Assembly: GCA_021307315.1 (NCBI GenBank)
Contig: JAJSPD010000019.1
Location: 248,001 to 312,000, forward strand
Reading direction: 5' to 3'
Length of the DNA stretch: 64,000 nucleotides
From: Bisporella sp. PMI_857
Lineage: Eukaryota; Ascomycota; Leotiomycetes; Helotiales; Helotiaceae
The number at the start of each line of letters is the position of its first letter. Position 1 is the stretch's first letter. This document shows, piece after piece, positions 47,163-59,480 of the stretch. The translations under genes and the position numbers were made by a program. The notes under the pieces were generated by a model. That model was not told the DNA's origin. It saw only the letters and a program-made list of their open reading frames with translations, and made no database searches.

Positions 47163-50100
47163 ATGGCTGTTCTCAACACTTCGAATGGTTCTGTTGATGT
47201 TGGCAAAATGGTAAAGGAATCATGCATCCAGAGCTTGTCAAAGCCAACTTCTGTTAGCACCACCAATACAGATATCATCGACATTCGTCATGATGCCGTC
47301 GAGATCAGTCTCAAGGACGACATTATCAAACAACTTACTCCTGAGACTGGATTAAAGCAGCTTCCTACACTCCTTCTCTACGATGAAAAGGGCTTACAGC
47401 TGTTTGAAGAGGTTCGGAGACAATCCTACACTGAAGAAAGTGGACTGCGGGGATTAACCTTGGACAGATCACATACCTGGACGAATACTTCCTCACCAAT
47501 GCCGAGATAGATGTTCTAAAAAACCACGCTCAAGATATAGCGAAAGCTATAAAACCTGGTTCGATGATCATAGAGTTGGGTAGCGGGTTGGTCGGAATAG
47601 CAAGATTGGTCGATTTCTGAAACTAATCAACACTAGAAACCTGAGGAAAATCCTGATCCTCCTGCGTGCTTTGGAGAATGTTGGCAAAGATGTGGACTAC
47701 TATGCATTAGACCTATCTGTGAAAGAATTGAAACGGACACTCGAACAAGTTCCTGTTTTCAAGCACGTCAGGTGTCATGGTCTTCATGGCACATACGATG
47801 ACGGACTTGATTGGTTGAAAACGCCAGAAAACAGATCAAAGCCGAAGTGCATCATGTCTTTGGGGTCGAGCATTGGTAGGTAGTTTCAGCGGTCTGCCTT
47901 CTGTAAATTAATTATCGCATAGGGAACTTCCATCAAGCCGATGCAGCAACTTTCCTTCGAGGATTCTCTGCAGTTCTAGGACCATTTGATTCAATCCTTA
48001 TTGGACTTGATGCAACAATTGATGCAGCGAAAGTTTAGTGGGTTTTCCAAATACTGATACTCATCACATAACCTAATGCGATATTTACAGTCATGCGTAC
48101 AATGGTATGAATAATCAGCCTTCAACGCCAAGAAAAGCTATTCTTTCATAGTGCTTCTATTCTCATGAGGCTTGGATCGTAAGCTTACCTCTAATGTGTC
48201 AAGATGTTTGAGATGCTGTCAAGGGAAGTATCAGGGCTACTCATGAGGCAACCTCTAGCCATAGCACGGTAATTTTTCTGATAGATACACGTCTTTGGGG
48301 AAATTTGCAGCTCCAACAATGTCTAAATCCAAGTGACACATCAGAGATAAGCTCATGATCCGGGCCAACGGCATGCACAAAGATATATTTAACTTCTTTT
48401 ATTCATATCAAGCAAAGTTGGAAATACGCTAACCAAAACTACATTCAGACGAAAAAGGACTCACTCATCGGTAAGGGCCTTCTGCCAAGCATATTCACGA
48501 CACTAAACATTATTTAGATTCATTCTGAATGGACTTTCTCATGCTAATGAAATACTTGGGGAACCAGTTTTTAAGCTGGAAGACTGGGAGGTCTTAGGAG
48601 AGTATGTTTTTGATGAGCAAGGGAGCCGACACCAAGCTTTTTATATTCCAAGACGCGATATACACTACAAAGATATACATATCAAAGCTGGTGAGCGTGT
48701 AAAGGTTGAGCAAAGTCTTAAATACTCTTCACAAGACGCAGAAAAGTTGTGGAAAAACTCAGGATTGGTAGAACGGTCAAGATGGTCAGCTTCATCAAAC
48801 GAATATAGTAAGTACATGTCTGTCAACCTAGGCAGCTTTGCTTTTTTCTTACCCAGATTCCGCAATGTCGCATTATAGTGCCAACGGCAAGTCCGTTGAG
48901 GCTCCGTTCCTAACCCTTATTCTGCATTTTCGGGTTGAAGGGTCGATCGCATGATCTTCTTCCGAAAGTGTGGGGGTTTCTTGGTGGTGTGGCGCTTGGG
49001 CCTTTGTGTAACTCTGTTGTACAGGGGCGTATTAAGGAACCAAGACCACTTACTTTCTAAGACCCCAGGCAATGAATCATAGTTAAGAGAAGACTGCATT
49101 GCTTTTGCTAAGAAGCTAAGCTTTTGGCACCTCTTGTCCTCCCATTCCATTGCAACTTAAACCATGCACTATTTGAATAGCCGCTAACATGTCTTACAAC
49201 AGATATACATCTTTTAACAAATATGACTTTCAATCCTGACCCTTCTGTATATGCTGCCTCCACAGCTCCTACCCTGGAAGAATGGGAAGGGCTTTGGGCG
49301 GTATGGGATCGGGTAACGCAAGGCATGATACCGAATGAAGAATTGGCTGAAAAGCCTATCAAACTTCGAAATGCCTGCATCTTCTACCTTGGACATATTC
49401 CCACATTCTTGGACATACAACTAACAAAGGCTACAACCCTTCCTCCTTGCGAACCATCTGACTATCGTCGAATATTTGAAAGAGGAATTGACCCTGATGT
49501 GGATGACCCTTCGCAATGTCATGCCCACTCAGAAATACCAGAGGAATGGCCACCTCTCAAACAGATACTGGACTACCAGATAGATGTTCGTGCTAAGGTT
49601 TCTCACTTATATGGCAGGCAAAAAATAACACGAGACATTGGCCGAGCGCTTTGGGTGGCCTTTGAACATGAAGCCATGCATCTCGAAACTCTTCTTTATA
49701 TCCTTATACAGAGCGATAAGACCTTACCCCCCACAACAGTAACACCAGATTTCAAGGGAGATGCTATTGCTGCAAGATTGGCACGGGTCCCTAACCAGTG
49801 GCTCAAGATACCAGAGCAGACTTTTACCATTGGCCTCGATGATCCTGAGGATAACACGGGACCTGATCACCCCTTTGGTTGGTAGGTGTGCCAAATAGCA
49901 TTGAGAATCCCTTGCTCACCTATTGTAGGGATAATGAGAAACCTTCTCGACAAGCTTGCGTGCCTTCGTTTCAGGCTCAGGCACGACCAATTACTAATGA
50001 AGAGGTAAGCAAACGTCAAATTGATACTCCCCCCGCACTAATAGAAGTTTAGTACGCTCAATACCTTGAGCAAACACATAACTCGAAAATACCTGCTTCG

Positions 50101-50975
50101 TGGGCAGAAAGGGGAGACAACTCCCAAACCAATGGGCATATAAATGGGCACACCAACGGACATACTAATGGTAACTTTACCGGCGCAGCACTGACAAAGG
50201 CGTATCTGGGAGGAAAATTTGTTCGAACTGTCTATGGCCTAGTTCCTTTGCAAGACGCTCTCGATTGGCCCGTTTTCGCATCATACGATGAACTCGCAGA
50301 CTGTGCAACTTGGATGGGAGGAAGGATTCCCACTGTCGAAGAAGCTAGGAGCATATATCATTATGTGGATGAGTTGAAGACCAAGGAGGTCGAGCGCCAA
50401 CTTGGAAAAACGGTTCCTGCTGTTAATGGGTGCGTACCGTGAGTTTATTGTCATACTGTACTAACACGCTTTTAGGCACCTCATCAATAATGGTGTGGAG
50501 GAAACACCGCCACCACGAGATTCAAATAATAGCGAAGCCTCACGAAGGCTGTTTGCTAACCTTTCTAATGCCAATGTTGGCTTCAAGCATTGGCATCCGA
50601 TAGCTGTTACGGGGAATGGGAACAGGCTTGCTGGGCAAAGTGATATGGGTGGCGTTTGGGAGTGGACGAGCTCTCCTCTGAGCCGACATGAAGGTTTCGA
50701 GCCTATGAAGCTATATCCAGCTTACACAGGTAATATCTAAAACGACGCCTGAGGGATGAATGCTGAACTCTCGACAGCTGATTTCTTTGACGGCAAGCAT
50801 AATGTCATGCTTGGGGGCTCATGGGCCACTCACCCAAGAATTGCCGGCAGGAAAACATTGTGAGAAAATAAGACATATAGTTCCCGCTTGAAAACTAACT
50901 TAATTCAGTATTAATTGGTACCAACGAAAATATCCTTACCCATGGGCCGGAGCAAGGCTGGTAAAAGATGTTTGA
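47163..50975 (+). CDS. EGT1: Ergothioneine biosynthesis protein: histidine methyltransferase / sulfoxide synthase fusion
   Basis: Thirteen exons (47163-47411, 47468-47586, 47637-47875, 47923-48037, 48091-48104, 48449-48470, 48518-48807, 49203-49881, 49929-50004, 50053-50429, 50476-50729, 50778-50859, 50909-50975) total 2583 nt, 860 aa. The EgtD-like N-terminal half trimethylates His to hercynine: IIELGSGNLRK (SAM loop), YYALDLSVKELKRTL, GLHGTYDDGLDWL, MSLGSSIGNFHQAD. The EgtB-like C-terminal half has the DinB iron site (HEAMHLETLLYILI) and the sulfatase-modifying-factor fold (FKHWHPIAVTGNGNRLAGQS, GGVWEWTSSPLSRHEGF), joining cysteine and hercynine with oxygen. Exons 5 and 6 are 14 and 22 nt; introns 5 and 7 are 344 and 395 nt, while others are about 45-55 nt. 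Introns 1 and 2 begin GTTCGG and GTTGGT. The gene looks decayed until spliced, but it is intact. Confidence 0.9.
50132..50175 (+). repeat. Short Asn-Gly-His repeat within EGT1
   Basis: Imperfect 12-bp units of the type AATGGGCACACC encode NGHINGHTNGHTNG in a linker of the sulfoxide-synthase half. Confidence 0.7.
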
Positions 50976-51936
50976 TTCCAAGTTAGTAGGACAATGTCCA
51001 TTTTCAACAAATGTGATTGTCCAAAAGGCTTTCCTGGGAATAAATTCAACTTTGCTCCTGGGAGGCCAATGGTAGGACTAAAAGTTGTGGCATTGTAGGC
51101 ATGGTTGGCGGTTTTCAATCACTAAAAATTAATGGTTAATGCTGCATGATAGGAATTCTAGATGCAGTACCTTTCTTAGCAAATGACCTCAGAGTTTTCT
51201 CGGCCCTATTGACTTATGGCCCCAAGCACAAGTTGTGTTTGTGGTGATGCCTATTTCCGTGAGCTATGTGGCACAAATTGAGTGGCGCAAACGGGAATCT
51301 AACCATCATCTGTTGGAGTGCATCCCAACTTTGTCTTTTCGTAGTCTCGTGTTCTAGGCTTGTATCTTCATCTATTAGCTATATATTATGCCTGACACTA
51401 AATTTACATGAGGGGCTCAATTGAAGTGCGGGTGTTTAGAAGCAGGTCCTGCCTCTCATCTTCGTGGCTACCAGTTTGGGAAGTAAGTCAATATCAATAA
51501 CCTTAGCAGCCGCACAAAGGCCGACTTCTACACCCTTAATTGCAGCAAAAAATAACGCCTCTTCTCTCCCTACAACGCTAAGTGAAGTTTAGCATTCCCT
51601 CTCGCTCATCACGGTCACTGTCATTATCCTCATATCATGCAATCCTAATTTTGCTCCTTTCCAAGCACCGATGTTGAATTTTGAGAGTTATCCAAAAGCT
51701 AGTAAGTCAAATTCCTTGCTACACCCATCTCCTCGGTGCTATAGCCACTATTAACATGTTCAACAAATATCAAATTCTTGCACAATCAATCCTCATCACT
51801 ATTGATAAAGGCTCACAAGAACTTCTTGCCCACCTTGTACCATTCCCTCCCACCCCTGCACTGCGGCATCTCGTACACTGCTGACCGAACATCAACAGAG
51901 CACATTTTACCTTGAGATTTTAACAGCACAGAAAAG
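50976..51936. other. Intergenic, no gene recognised
   Basis: 961 bp between two plus-strand genes. A 67-codon frame (51681-51884) has no motif. Confidence 0.5.
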
Positions 51937-53740
51937 ATGAATTGGGCAACAGTCGAGCCTAAAACCCGTCTCTACAAAGGAAAGGAACTTTATAGATGGG
52001 ACGTCTCTCCGGGACTTGGTATGAATCCCACAAAAGCACGTCCTGTGTAAATTACTAACTCTTCAAAGAGCATCATTGTGGAACTTGTGCTACCCCTCTC
52101 CATAGTCAGTAAAATACAATCGTTTCCTTGGAGCTTGACTGAATATCTCTGGAGATGCTCGAGCTAAGACTTCATGCTTGGGAGTACACGTAGAGCCTTG
52201 CTATAGGTTCCATCAGCAGTTGCACTTCGTTGGTATGGCCCTCGCCTGCATGGTGGTTGAACTTCTACTGATATTATCTGCAGGTAAAGCCCATGAGTGC
52301 TTTGGGTATGCAATTTTTCCTTGATCCTTTTTGTTCGACACTAATTTGAACACTCACAGATGCAACAAGTCCGACGAAATGCACCATGTTAGACATAAGG
52401 AGATCTTAAAGCTTGTAAGACTAATAATTGCCATTGATGAGCCGAAGTCCCTTGCAGAAGGTTTGCAGGCTCCATCCTCTGGCAAGTCACGCCAAAGTTC
52501 TATTGGTGTTGCCTCCAGTGGAATGACAGATACTAGTTCTGATACCGGAACTCTTGGAGAGGACGGTCGTCATCTTACAAGGAGCGAGAGAAAGAAGGCG
52601 AAGAAATCAGGAACAGCGAACAGGCGATACAATAGCTTGGACGTGTTTCCACAGGAGTCTCTCGATTTTGTCAGTGAAGCAATCCACCGTTTCGTCCATG
52701 ACAGTAAAGGAGCTTGGCGAGGAACTTACAATTATGATAAACCGATTCCGAAGACACAGAATAAGGATGTTGAAGAACCTTCTACAGGCTTCGCAGGTGG
52801 AATTGAAAGGTTCACCGCTCTTAGTTTGAAGAACATCCACGATCTGACTCCTCGGCAAAGAAAAATTGTGAAGAAGGAAACAACGCCAACAAGTCACACA
52901 AGCTTTGGGGGCGGCTCTCGTAAATATACGCCAAAGAGAGATTGTCACGATGCTTTTGATGGTGTTGACCAAGACATCTTCCGCCGGCTTGGTATCGTAG
53001 TTGTTGATCCTCCCAAAAACTCTGCCGCTCGCAAAGACCTTGTATCGAAGTTAATTGCAGCTATAAAAGCAGACCTTTGTGTAATCTCTCAGGAGGAGAC
53101 CGAGGCTATAATAAGAGAGGAGGGATTTTGGAGATGGGCAGGCAAAAATGCATGGCATAACATCATGGGGAATAGAGAGCATTTGGATTGGGTCACTGGT
53201 CAGAAGATCGATCATCCAAGACCAGGAAGTACTTCCAACCAGCTACTTTTCGATGCCAGCCACCCTCCAGCCGTTGGTGATGAAATTTTTTCAGATCTTC
53301 TTTCAGATCCTCTCGCAGATCCTTCTCAACAATCTGATGTCGATAAGCACGCTGTTAAAGCCCCAACTGGGGCGGAACTCATGTTGGCAGAAGACTCCGA
53401 TAGCGAGAAGGATACACCTGCGTTCTTTGTCAAGAAAGAAGCTACAGAAATCATGGAGGAACTCTTGGACGACGGCTTCGAGATTGTGACGAAGAAAAGG
53501 AAGCACAAATCAACTTCACAGCCACCCTTAAACCTGCCCACCAAGAATCTTGCCATACACAAAGCCCTCAGGCAAAACAAATATACAATTGAGGAAGAAG
53601 ATGGATTTGGATCAGACTTTACACCAGAAGCGATGGCAGCAAAGCTCGCGGGTTCAAGACGTTCCAAAGCCGATTCAGTCCATGGCTCCAACTCCATCAA
53701 CAACAAAATCCACCGCCAGAGAGTTATACCTCGGCATTAA
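51937..53740 (+). CDS. Zinc-binding protein of unknown function with microexon-encoded Cys/His cluster
   Basis: Five exons (51937-52018, 52069-52108, 52207-52232, 52284-52305, 52360-53740) sum to 1551 nt, 516 aa. The N-terminus MNWATVEPKTRLYKGKELYR leads into EHHCGTCATPLH, FHQQLHFVGKAHECFGC and KSDEMHHVRHKEI: two C-x2-C pairs with several His, a likely zinc ribbon or treble clef of about 45 residues spread over exons 2-5. The remainder is largely polar and includes RYNSLDVFPQESLDFVSEAI, LSLKNIHDLTPRQRKIVKKE and an acidic segment LAEDSDSEKDTPAFF. The splice phases agree only with this zinc cluster intact, which supports the microexons. I do not recognise the family; it could be a nuclear or chromatin factor, but this is a guess. 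Confidence 0.68.
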
Positions 53741-54330
53741 ACCACTCCCTTGTCAATCTGTGTATAATATGTCGAAGTTACCTTTCTGTCCTGTGTGAAT
53801 CTCAACACACTTGGCTGGCATTTTTTGGCCTTATGTGAGAAGCCTTCAAATCTTTTACCCGTTAAGCTACTTCACTACTTCTTGCCTATCCGGAATGCCA
53901 ATAGCATTTTTTACTAACTTCTTTGATAAATAGGAAACTCCCACGAATTACGAGAAAGAGCAGTCTCTTGTAGGGCAAGATTACATGCCCAGTCTTTCGA
54001 CCAGTTGGTACTCTTTAGATGTCATGAGCCACGAACTTCTTGATGATGATATGAAATGGACGATGTTACGAAGGTTTATGAAAGAATTTCGGTGGTTGTA
54101 TGTTTCTATGTTGCTTGCTTTTGCTTCTCTACTCTTTTTAGACCTAGGTCTTTTTCATAGCAGTGTAAATGTAATACATGGATCATGGGCTACTTCATGG
54201 GATTGGGTGATCTAATGCAGTGACTTATTTGCAACAAAGAAAGAGCAGATAGTTCATTACCTGTTTTATACGACAATGAACTAATCTGTATACATGACCT
54301 CTTATCATGCTGCAAGTTTTTGAACAGTCA
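53741..54330. other. Convergent 3' flanks, no gene
   Basis: 590 bp. A 76-codon plus-strand frame (53985-54215) contains one hydrophobic stretch but lies in a convergent 3' region and is not called. Confidence 0.5.
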
Positions 54331-55398
54331 TTATTCTACACCATCGTCAGGCGAAGCATATCCGGTCAGCTTATTCCTACGCAAAAAGCCATCCAGCACA
54401 TCCGCCACCTTTTCGTTATTAAGATCAGCAAATGCACTATGAGTATTTCCACTTAGTCCAGGTACTTCTCCAAGTTTAAGAACCTTTGCATTACCACCAT
54501 ACCCGTTGATCAACTCCGCAGCATACCTCGACAACTGGACATCAGGGTAGGTGTCATTCCGATTATCTCCCCACACAAATTGAATCGCCTTAACCTCTGC
54601 CAGCTTCTTGAACTGTTCTTCTGGTATTAAGAACGGACCAAAGCCACCTGGACCAGCAGTCACATTCGCGTTCTCCGGGAAGATCCAGCCTACGATCTCG
54701 TACATGACAATAGCTTTGATATTTGTCGTATTGCTCTTCGTCGCGGTCATCAGCGCGCGCAATCCGCCGGCCGAATTCGTGAGATACACGATACTATCTC
54801 CCAGCTTCCCCTCGTCCGCGGCGATGGCTGCAGCATCTGTTTCAAGCTCCACGTTCGCCCGGGTATCGTACTCCACATACCGGTTGCTCGTCGCCTGATT
54901 CCACGCCTCGGCGCTCTCGGTTGGGAACTGCACGCCGGGCCAGAAATTCGGATACACGGGGCCGAAATTCCACGCCACGAAGTTGGACTTGTCGCGGTAG
55001 TCGGGCGCGTAGGAGGTCCGCTCGCAGGCCCAGTTCGCGCGCCCGATGCGCGGCCCGTCCCAGAGGAAGACCGGGTAGCGGCGCCGCAGGTACAGGTCCT
55101 TGAAGCCTTCGCCGCCGTCCCAGCGGTTTTGCCAGGCTTGCGTCGACGCAGAGTGCCACATCACGATGCTGGATCTGCGCGGACGCTGCGGGATGAAGTA
55201 TTCCATGTAGCCATGGTCGCAGTGCAGGGTCTGGTTGGGAACGAAAGGCGAGTCTATCACCTTGCCGCCGACCTTGAAGCCTCCTGAACGATTGAGCAGG
55301 ATGGGCGGCTTGGAAGAGGCATTGGCTGGGTCGTTGAGTGCCGTTGCTCCCATGCAGCCTTGGAGGGCGAGAGAGAGGAGGATCAAGGATCTCAGCAT
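54331..55398 (-). CDS. Secreted alpha/beta-hydrolase (esterase-like)
   Basis: One exon of 355 aa. A signal peptide (MLRSLILLSLALQGCMG) precedes a mature protein with several potential N-glycosylation sites (NAS, NRS, NQT, NTT, NVT, NDT). The catalytic pieces visible are the nucleophile elbow LTNSAGGLRA (Ser about 209; Asn replaces the usual first Gly) and a late His in GNTHSAFADL (about 320); the acid is probably the Asp in WGDNRND (about 277). The early block SIVMWHSASTQAW with RRRYPVFLWDGPRIGRANW fits fungal and bacterial esterases of this family. Substrate is unknown. The central part (about 54760-55200) is markedly richer in G+C than its flanks and the gene has no intron. Confidence 0.82.
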   Translation of the reverse strand: MLRSLILLSLALQGCMGATALNDPANASSKPPILLNRSGGFKVGGKVIDSPFVPNQTLHCDHGYMEYFIPQRPRRSSIVMWHSASTQAWQNRWDGGEGFKDLYLRRRYPVFLWDGPRIGRANWACERTSYAPDYRDKSNFVAWNFGPVYPNFWPGVQFPTESAEAWNQATSNRYVEYDTRANVELETDAAAIAADEGKLGDSIVYLTNSAGGLRALMTATKSNTTNIKAIVMYEIVGWIFPENANVTAGPGGFGPFLIPEEQFKKLAEVKAIQFVWGDNRNDTYPDVQLSRYAAELINGYGGNAKVLKLGEVPGLSGNTHSAFADLNNEKVADVLDGFLRRNKLTGYASPDDGVE

Positions 55399-57577
55399 TT
55401 TGTTGGCGATAGTAAACGTTCACTAGAAGAAGTCCGTGTATGCCAAGCGGTATTCGGTCGTGTTTGGGAATTCGCTCTGCTTCTCAATCACAATCCCATC
55501 CGGAGAATTCGACGAGATGGTCCCTGACAAGCCCTGGGCGCAAGGCCCATCATATCATCCTTTCTCCTCTTCATTTCCCCATCTTCCGTTACCCTCGTCC
55601 ATGTACGCCGAGACGTTTATATCGGTCTCTTCCATCCAGTACCATTCGAAGCCGGCACACAGAGACGCATAAGATGGGTAAATATACCGGTCCCGTAAGC
55701 CCCAGATTATAATCGAAGAGGGGTGCATTCATTATTTTGCGTTTCTGTCGTTAGAATTGACTCCATCGTAAGCAATGTTCAGGCAAAATATGCGTGGCGT
55801 AAAAGCTTGGTAGGTATTGGTCTGAAAAGTGCTTGGCCATTGCTACCAAACCTTTACGTAACATCCAAATTGAGAAGCCCATGGTTACACAAGGCACCTA
55901 TGCTTGCGCATCGTACCTGATATTAATTTTTGAATATCGTTCTGGGAGGGGAGTGTTTATTTGGCTGAATGTCGCTCTGCCCCTTGCATAGATGAGAGGT
56001 TTTGATGCTGGTATTGGCGTCGCTAATTGATGTGAATTGAGTGCACGTCTGATCTTATACCCGCCGCTATCCGTATGTCATTAAACTTTAGAAAGTAATT
56101 CCCGTTGGTCGGGATTATCTGCACAAGATAAATGGTCAAATGTCTGAATGAAGCATGAAATATAAGTCTGAAGCCACGTGCTTCTTTCGCAAGCCATGCA
56201 ACAAGAACTTCGGAACAGCCACTCTTGGAGAATCATAATTCGAATCTCCTCGATAATGAGACATATAGAGCAGATTTTCTAAGCTAACATGTACTTTCGG
56301 TATAATGCGGAAAGAGTTGAAATAATCTTCTACAGACAGCGTCGTAGCAGAATTCCAGTGCATTTGTCACCTCTTCAACTCTTTTCACATCAAGGTTTTA
56401 CCGTGTCTCACCTATCTAGTGACCATCCGTTGATACTTACCAAGATTCAGCAAACTTAGGGGCAAATATGTCTGTGCGTGGTACCCGATCCTGTCTGGGA
56501 GAGTTATACAGCGATGCGTGTCGTACATATCCCTCACCATTTGTCTCAAGGCATACTTTACAGGTATGTCGATAATAAGCACTTCCGGGATTTTCAGTAA
56601 AGCTTTACCAATGTTATCACTTACGATAATATTAGCATTCTCGATATCTTGGCCGATATTCAACACACTTACGTCTTAGCGATCTAGTTTAAGCTACTTC
56701 CTTAGTGAGTTATCATTGCTTGAAGCTCAGCTTCCTTTTTACTCACTATACTGCCTGCCACGGCCACTCTATTCAGCATCTCATTGCCTTTTGGAAGTCT
56801 CTTGTTTTCCTAGCGGGCTACGATGATGGGCTTTTATGCTGGGCAATCATTGTGAAGCCTCGACCATTTATTCTCTGTTTATGGTCGATAGCCACCTTCC
56901 ATGTGTGCTGGGCTATATGAGAGCTCTGCTTCTGGTGTTACTTCTGGGGCGGCTTTACATGCCTAAATGGCCTAGAAAAACGAGCTTACTCTTGTCAGTA
57001 TTAATATTCCCGACGCGACATCGCCGGTAAATAGAACTCTTACAAAGGAAGCCTAATATCTTCTTATCAGCAATAAAGAGAAGAACCGATCACAGTGGAA
57101 TCAAAAGCAGAGACCGCCAGATCAATTACACATATACCCCCCCCTAAGCCATGCGCATTTATCTGACATCTCGCACTAACCCCAATCTATCCATAGGATT
57201 CGCTTCCTCCTGAGTCCATTGGCTCGCATCCCTGATCGACATCGCTTAGCCTCCCCATGTCAGGGGGTTCTAGTTCTGTGGAATGACAGCATCGACGTCA
57301 TCGGGCTGAAGCTGTGATGCTGCTTCACCAACTGCTCAAAGCAAGTTTCCAAGGTCTCAGCACACCCTTTACCCTTATCTCATTAAAACCAGCTTTAAAT
57401 ATCCTGATTCTCCTCATCCAACTCTTCTGTTCCATCAAATCCACAATTATACCAGGCCTTTCCAAGTTTACACTCTGCAAGAAGCCGACTTAACCGTCTA
57501 CCAGGCTATACAAGTTATCCAAAAAGGGACACTACCTACAGGCAAGCTTTACGTTACCCACCTATCAAAACCTCAAA
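55399..57577. other. Long intergenic, possible relic frames
   Basis: About 2.2 kb. Minus-strand frames at 56412-56666 (ending before a GTAAGT) and 56136-56363 have protein-like composition, but I could not join them in phase or recognise them. The last 200 bp are pyrimidine-rich leader of the next gene. Confidence 0.45.
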
Positions 57578-58152
57578 ATGCCTCTCTTCAGCCGCCGCGA
57601 GCCAGTCCACGAGCCCGTCCATACAACAAGTCATACCCGCACTGGCCGGCGCGTCGGAGACCCCATCGTAGAGGATACGCCGAAACGCTCATCCACGCTC
57701 TTCGGGCGGAAACATTCTCCCGACCCAATGACCACCACCACCAGGTACGCTCCAATTCCTCCCCTCCCCCTCCGCATAGACTAACCATTTACAGGCACCA
57801 CACAACCCGCCTCTCCAACTCCCCATCCCCAAAACGTCACGGTTTATTGCACAGAGATCACGAGGACTCGTCCATCACCCGCGCGAGGAACCAAGTGCTC
57901 ACCGCTGAGGCTGCAGAGAAGGAAGCGGATAAGGCGTTGAATAATGCGCGGATAGCGGTCAGGAACGCGAGGGATCACGTGAAGTTGTTGGAAAGGGAAG
58001 CGGCGGAGGAGGCGCGCCTGGCGAAGATTAAGCAGAAGCAGGCCGGCGCGCTGGGGAAGAGGGGCAATCTACTTGGCCGTAAGTTTTCCTGACTTTGAAG
58101 GGCGAGTGTGGATGGGTTCTAACTTTGTTTGGGTGCAGGTCATGGTATATGA
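57578..58152 (+). CDS. Small basic coiled-coil protein of unknown function
   Basis: Three exons (57578-57744, 57795-58078, 58139-58152) give 154 aa; the last exon codes only HGI after a split Arg. The N-terminal third is Thr/Arg/Pro-rich (HTRTGRRVGDPIVED). From about residue 85 it is one continuous charged helix rich in Ala, Glu and Lys (EAAEKEADKALNNARIAVRN, HVKLLEREAAEEARLAKIKQ), then GALGKRGNLLGRHGI. Similar small proteins are common in Pezizomycotina and are stress- or conidiation-associated in some, but I see no diagnostic motif. Confidence 0.68.
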
Positions 58153-59480
58153 GTATAGGTTCAGTGGGGAACTTGGGCAGTAGAGCAGAATGCTTTGCCA
58201 AACTGGATCGGCGGCTTTTCTTGTCATTATGTTGTTGCGATCCCCCATGACCGCTTTAACAGCGTGTATTAGCATCTTGAGCGAGCGTGTTGTCCTTTTA
58301 GCATTGCATTTAGCATAAGTCAGAATATAAGAGAGGCTTAGCCTCCATTCTTTGTATCCTTCCATCTTGCGCTTTGTTGCTCTAGCTTCCATTTCCAATT
58401 GGGCCTTCCGGTGGGCGAAAGGTCGGCTCGTCCGCTTTTGCCTGTACGTAAGGCTAAGCGTCCTCTACTACTTGATGAAACGTGATAATACTATACTGTG
58501 CACGAGACTTTACAATCCTCTCCGGGCAAGCTGTACTCCACTCACCTTCCCTAATCTCCTTTCCAGAGACATCCGCCGCCATCCCGCCCCTTGGTTTCAG
58601 CTCCGATGCGCCTTTTCCCTTCAAGACTTCCAGTTTAGACACCTTAATAGAATAAGCCTTTAGCTCCTCTGACAAATTTGGATTTTCGAACTCAACATTC
58701 TGCTACTTATTTTCTTCTCTTACTTTCTGCTTACTTCAAAAATGCTGGTTATTCCCACGGCGTAATATATTAGTTGCTCTGTTCTCACTTTAGATCCTTG
58801 GTGCTTAATCTTTCGATTAGACAGGGAGTTCTTGTTTCGAGAATCATTCAACACCTGCTAGCGCTTAATTGATACGTTTTGTTTATCCTGCGTTAACTAC
58901 ATCTATAGCCAGGCTTGTGTCTTTTTATATAGCTATACTCCCATTGTCATTTCTTTTATAATGTGTCGTTTCGGTTTGTTTCGTGCTGCACAAATTTTTA
59001 ATTTTTTTAATTTCGATTATACCTCATATGGGTCTCTTTTTCAGAATGGTAGAAAGACCCTGGCGGCGTTTGCATATCTTCTTCTACCGTGTCCCCTGAG
59101 ATCACTGACTACACTAAAACTTTACCGATTTATCTTACAGTAAATTTCGAAATCGATTTCACATTTAAACACTTCATCATTCAATATTAACGTATATTTT
59201 ACGAAAGCACTAGCACTATTGAAACTATGCTAGATTTCAAACTCTGCATTTCTTAACTTTACTTGTTTTGTAAAGACTACACCTCAAAAGTGGATTACTG
59301 CCAATATATTAAGCATAGAATCGGCAAATATCAGGGTTGAGCACAAATTTCCTCGGCAAGTTATTAGATCACAAATATGACATGTCGAATGACCTAATGA
59401 TAGTACAAGTTAAAGGGATTAGGTGGCTAGTCTGCCTGCAATTTCTCAGGCAATCTTAGAATATGGATTTGCTGCCAGCT
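58153..59480. other. Intergenic, strongly AT-rich towards the right
   Basis: From about 58670 to 59440 the sequence is AT-rich with homopolymer runs (for example 58996-59010). No gene is recognised. Confidence 0.5.

Noticed and set aside
47463..47640. Apparent frameshifts and stops in the EGT1 methyltransferase half
   Set aside because: Introns of 50-56 nt with phases that restore the family sequence explain them, and the total of 13 exons is an exact multiple of three.
54842..55423. 193-codon minus-strand frame rich in Arg/Pro
   Set aside because: It is a GC-driven shadow of the hydrolase gene in another frame.
56136..56666. Two minus-strand frames resembling neighbouring exons
   Set aside because: I could not join them in phase with a plausible acceptor and neither has a known motif.
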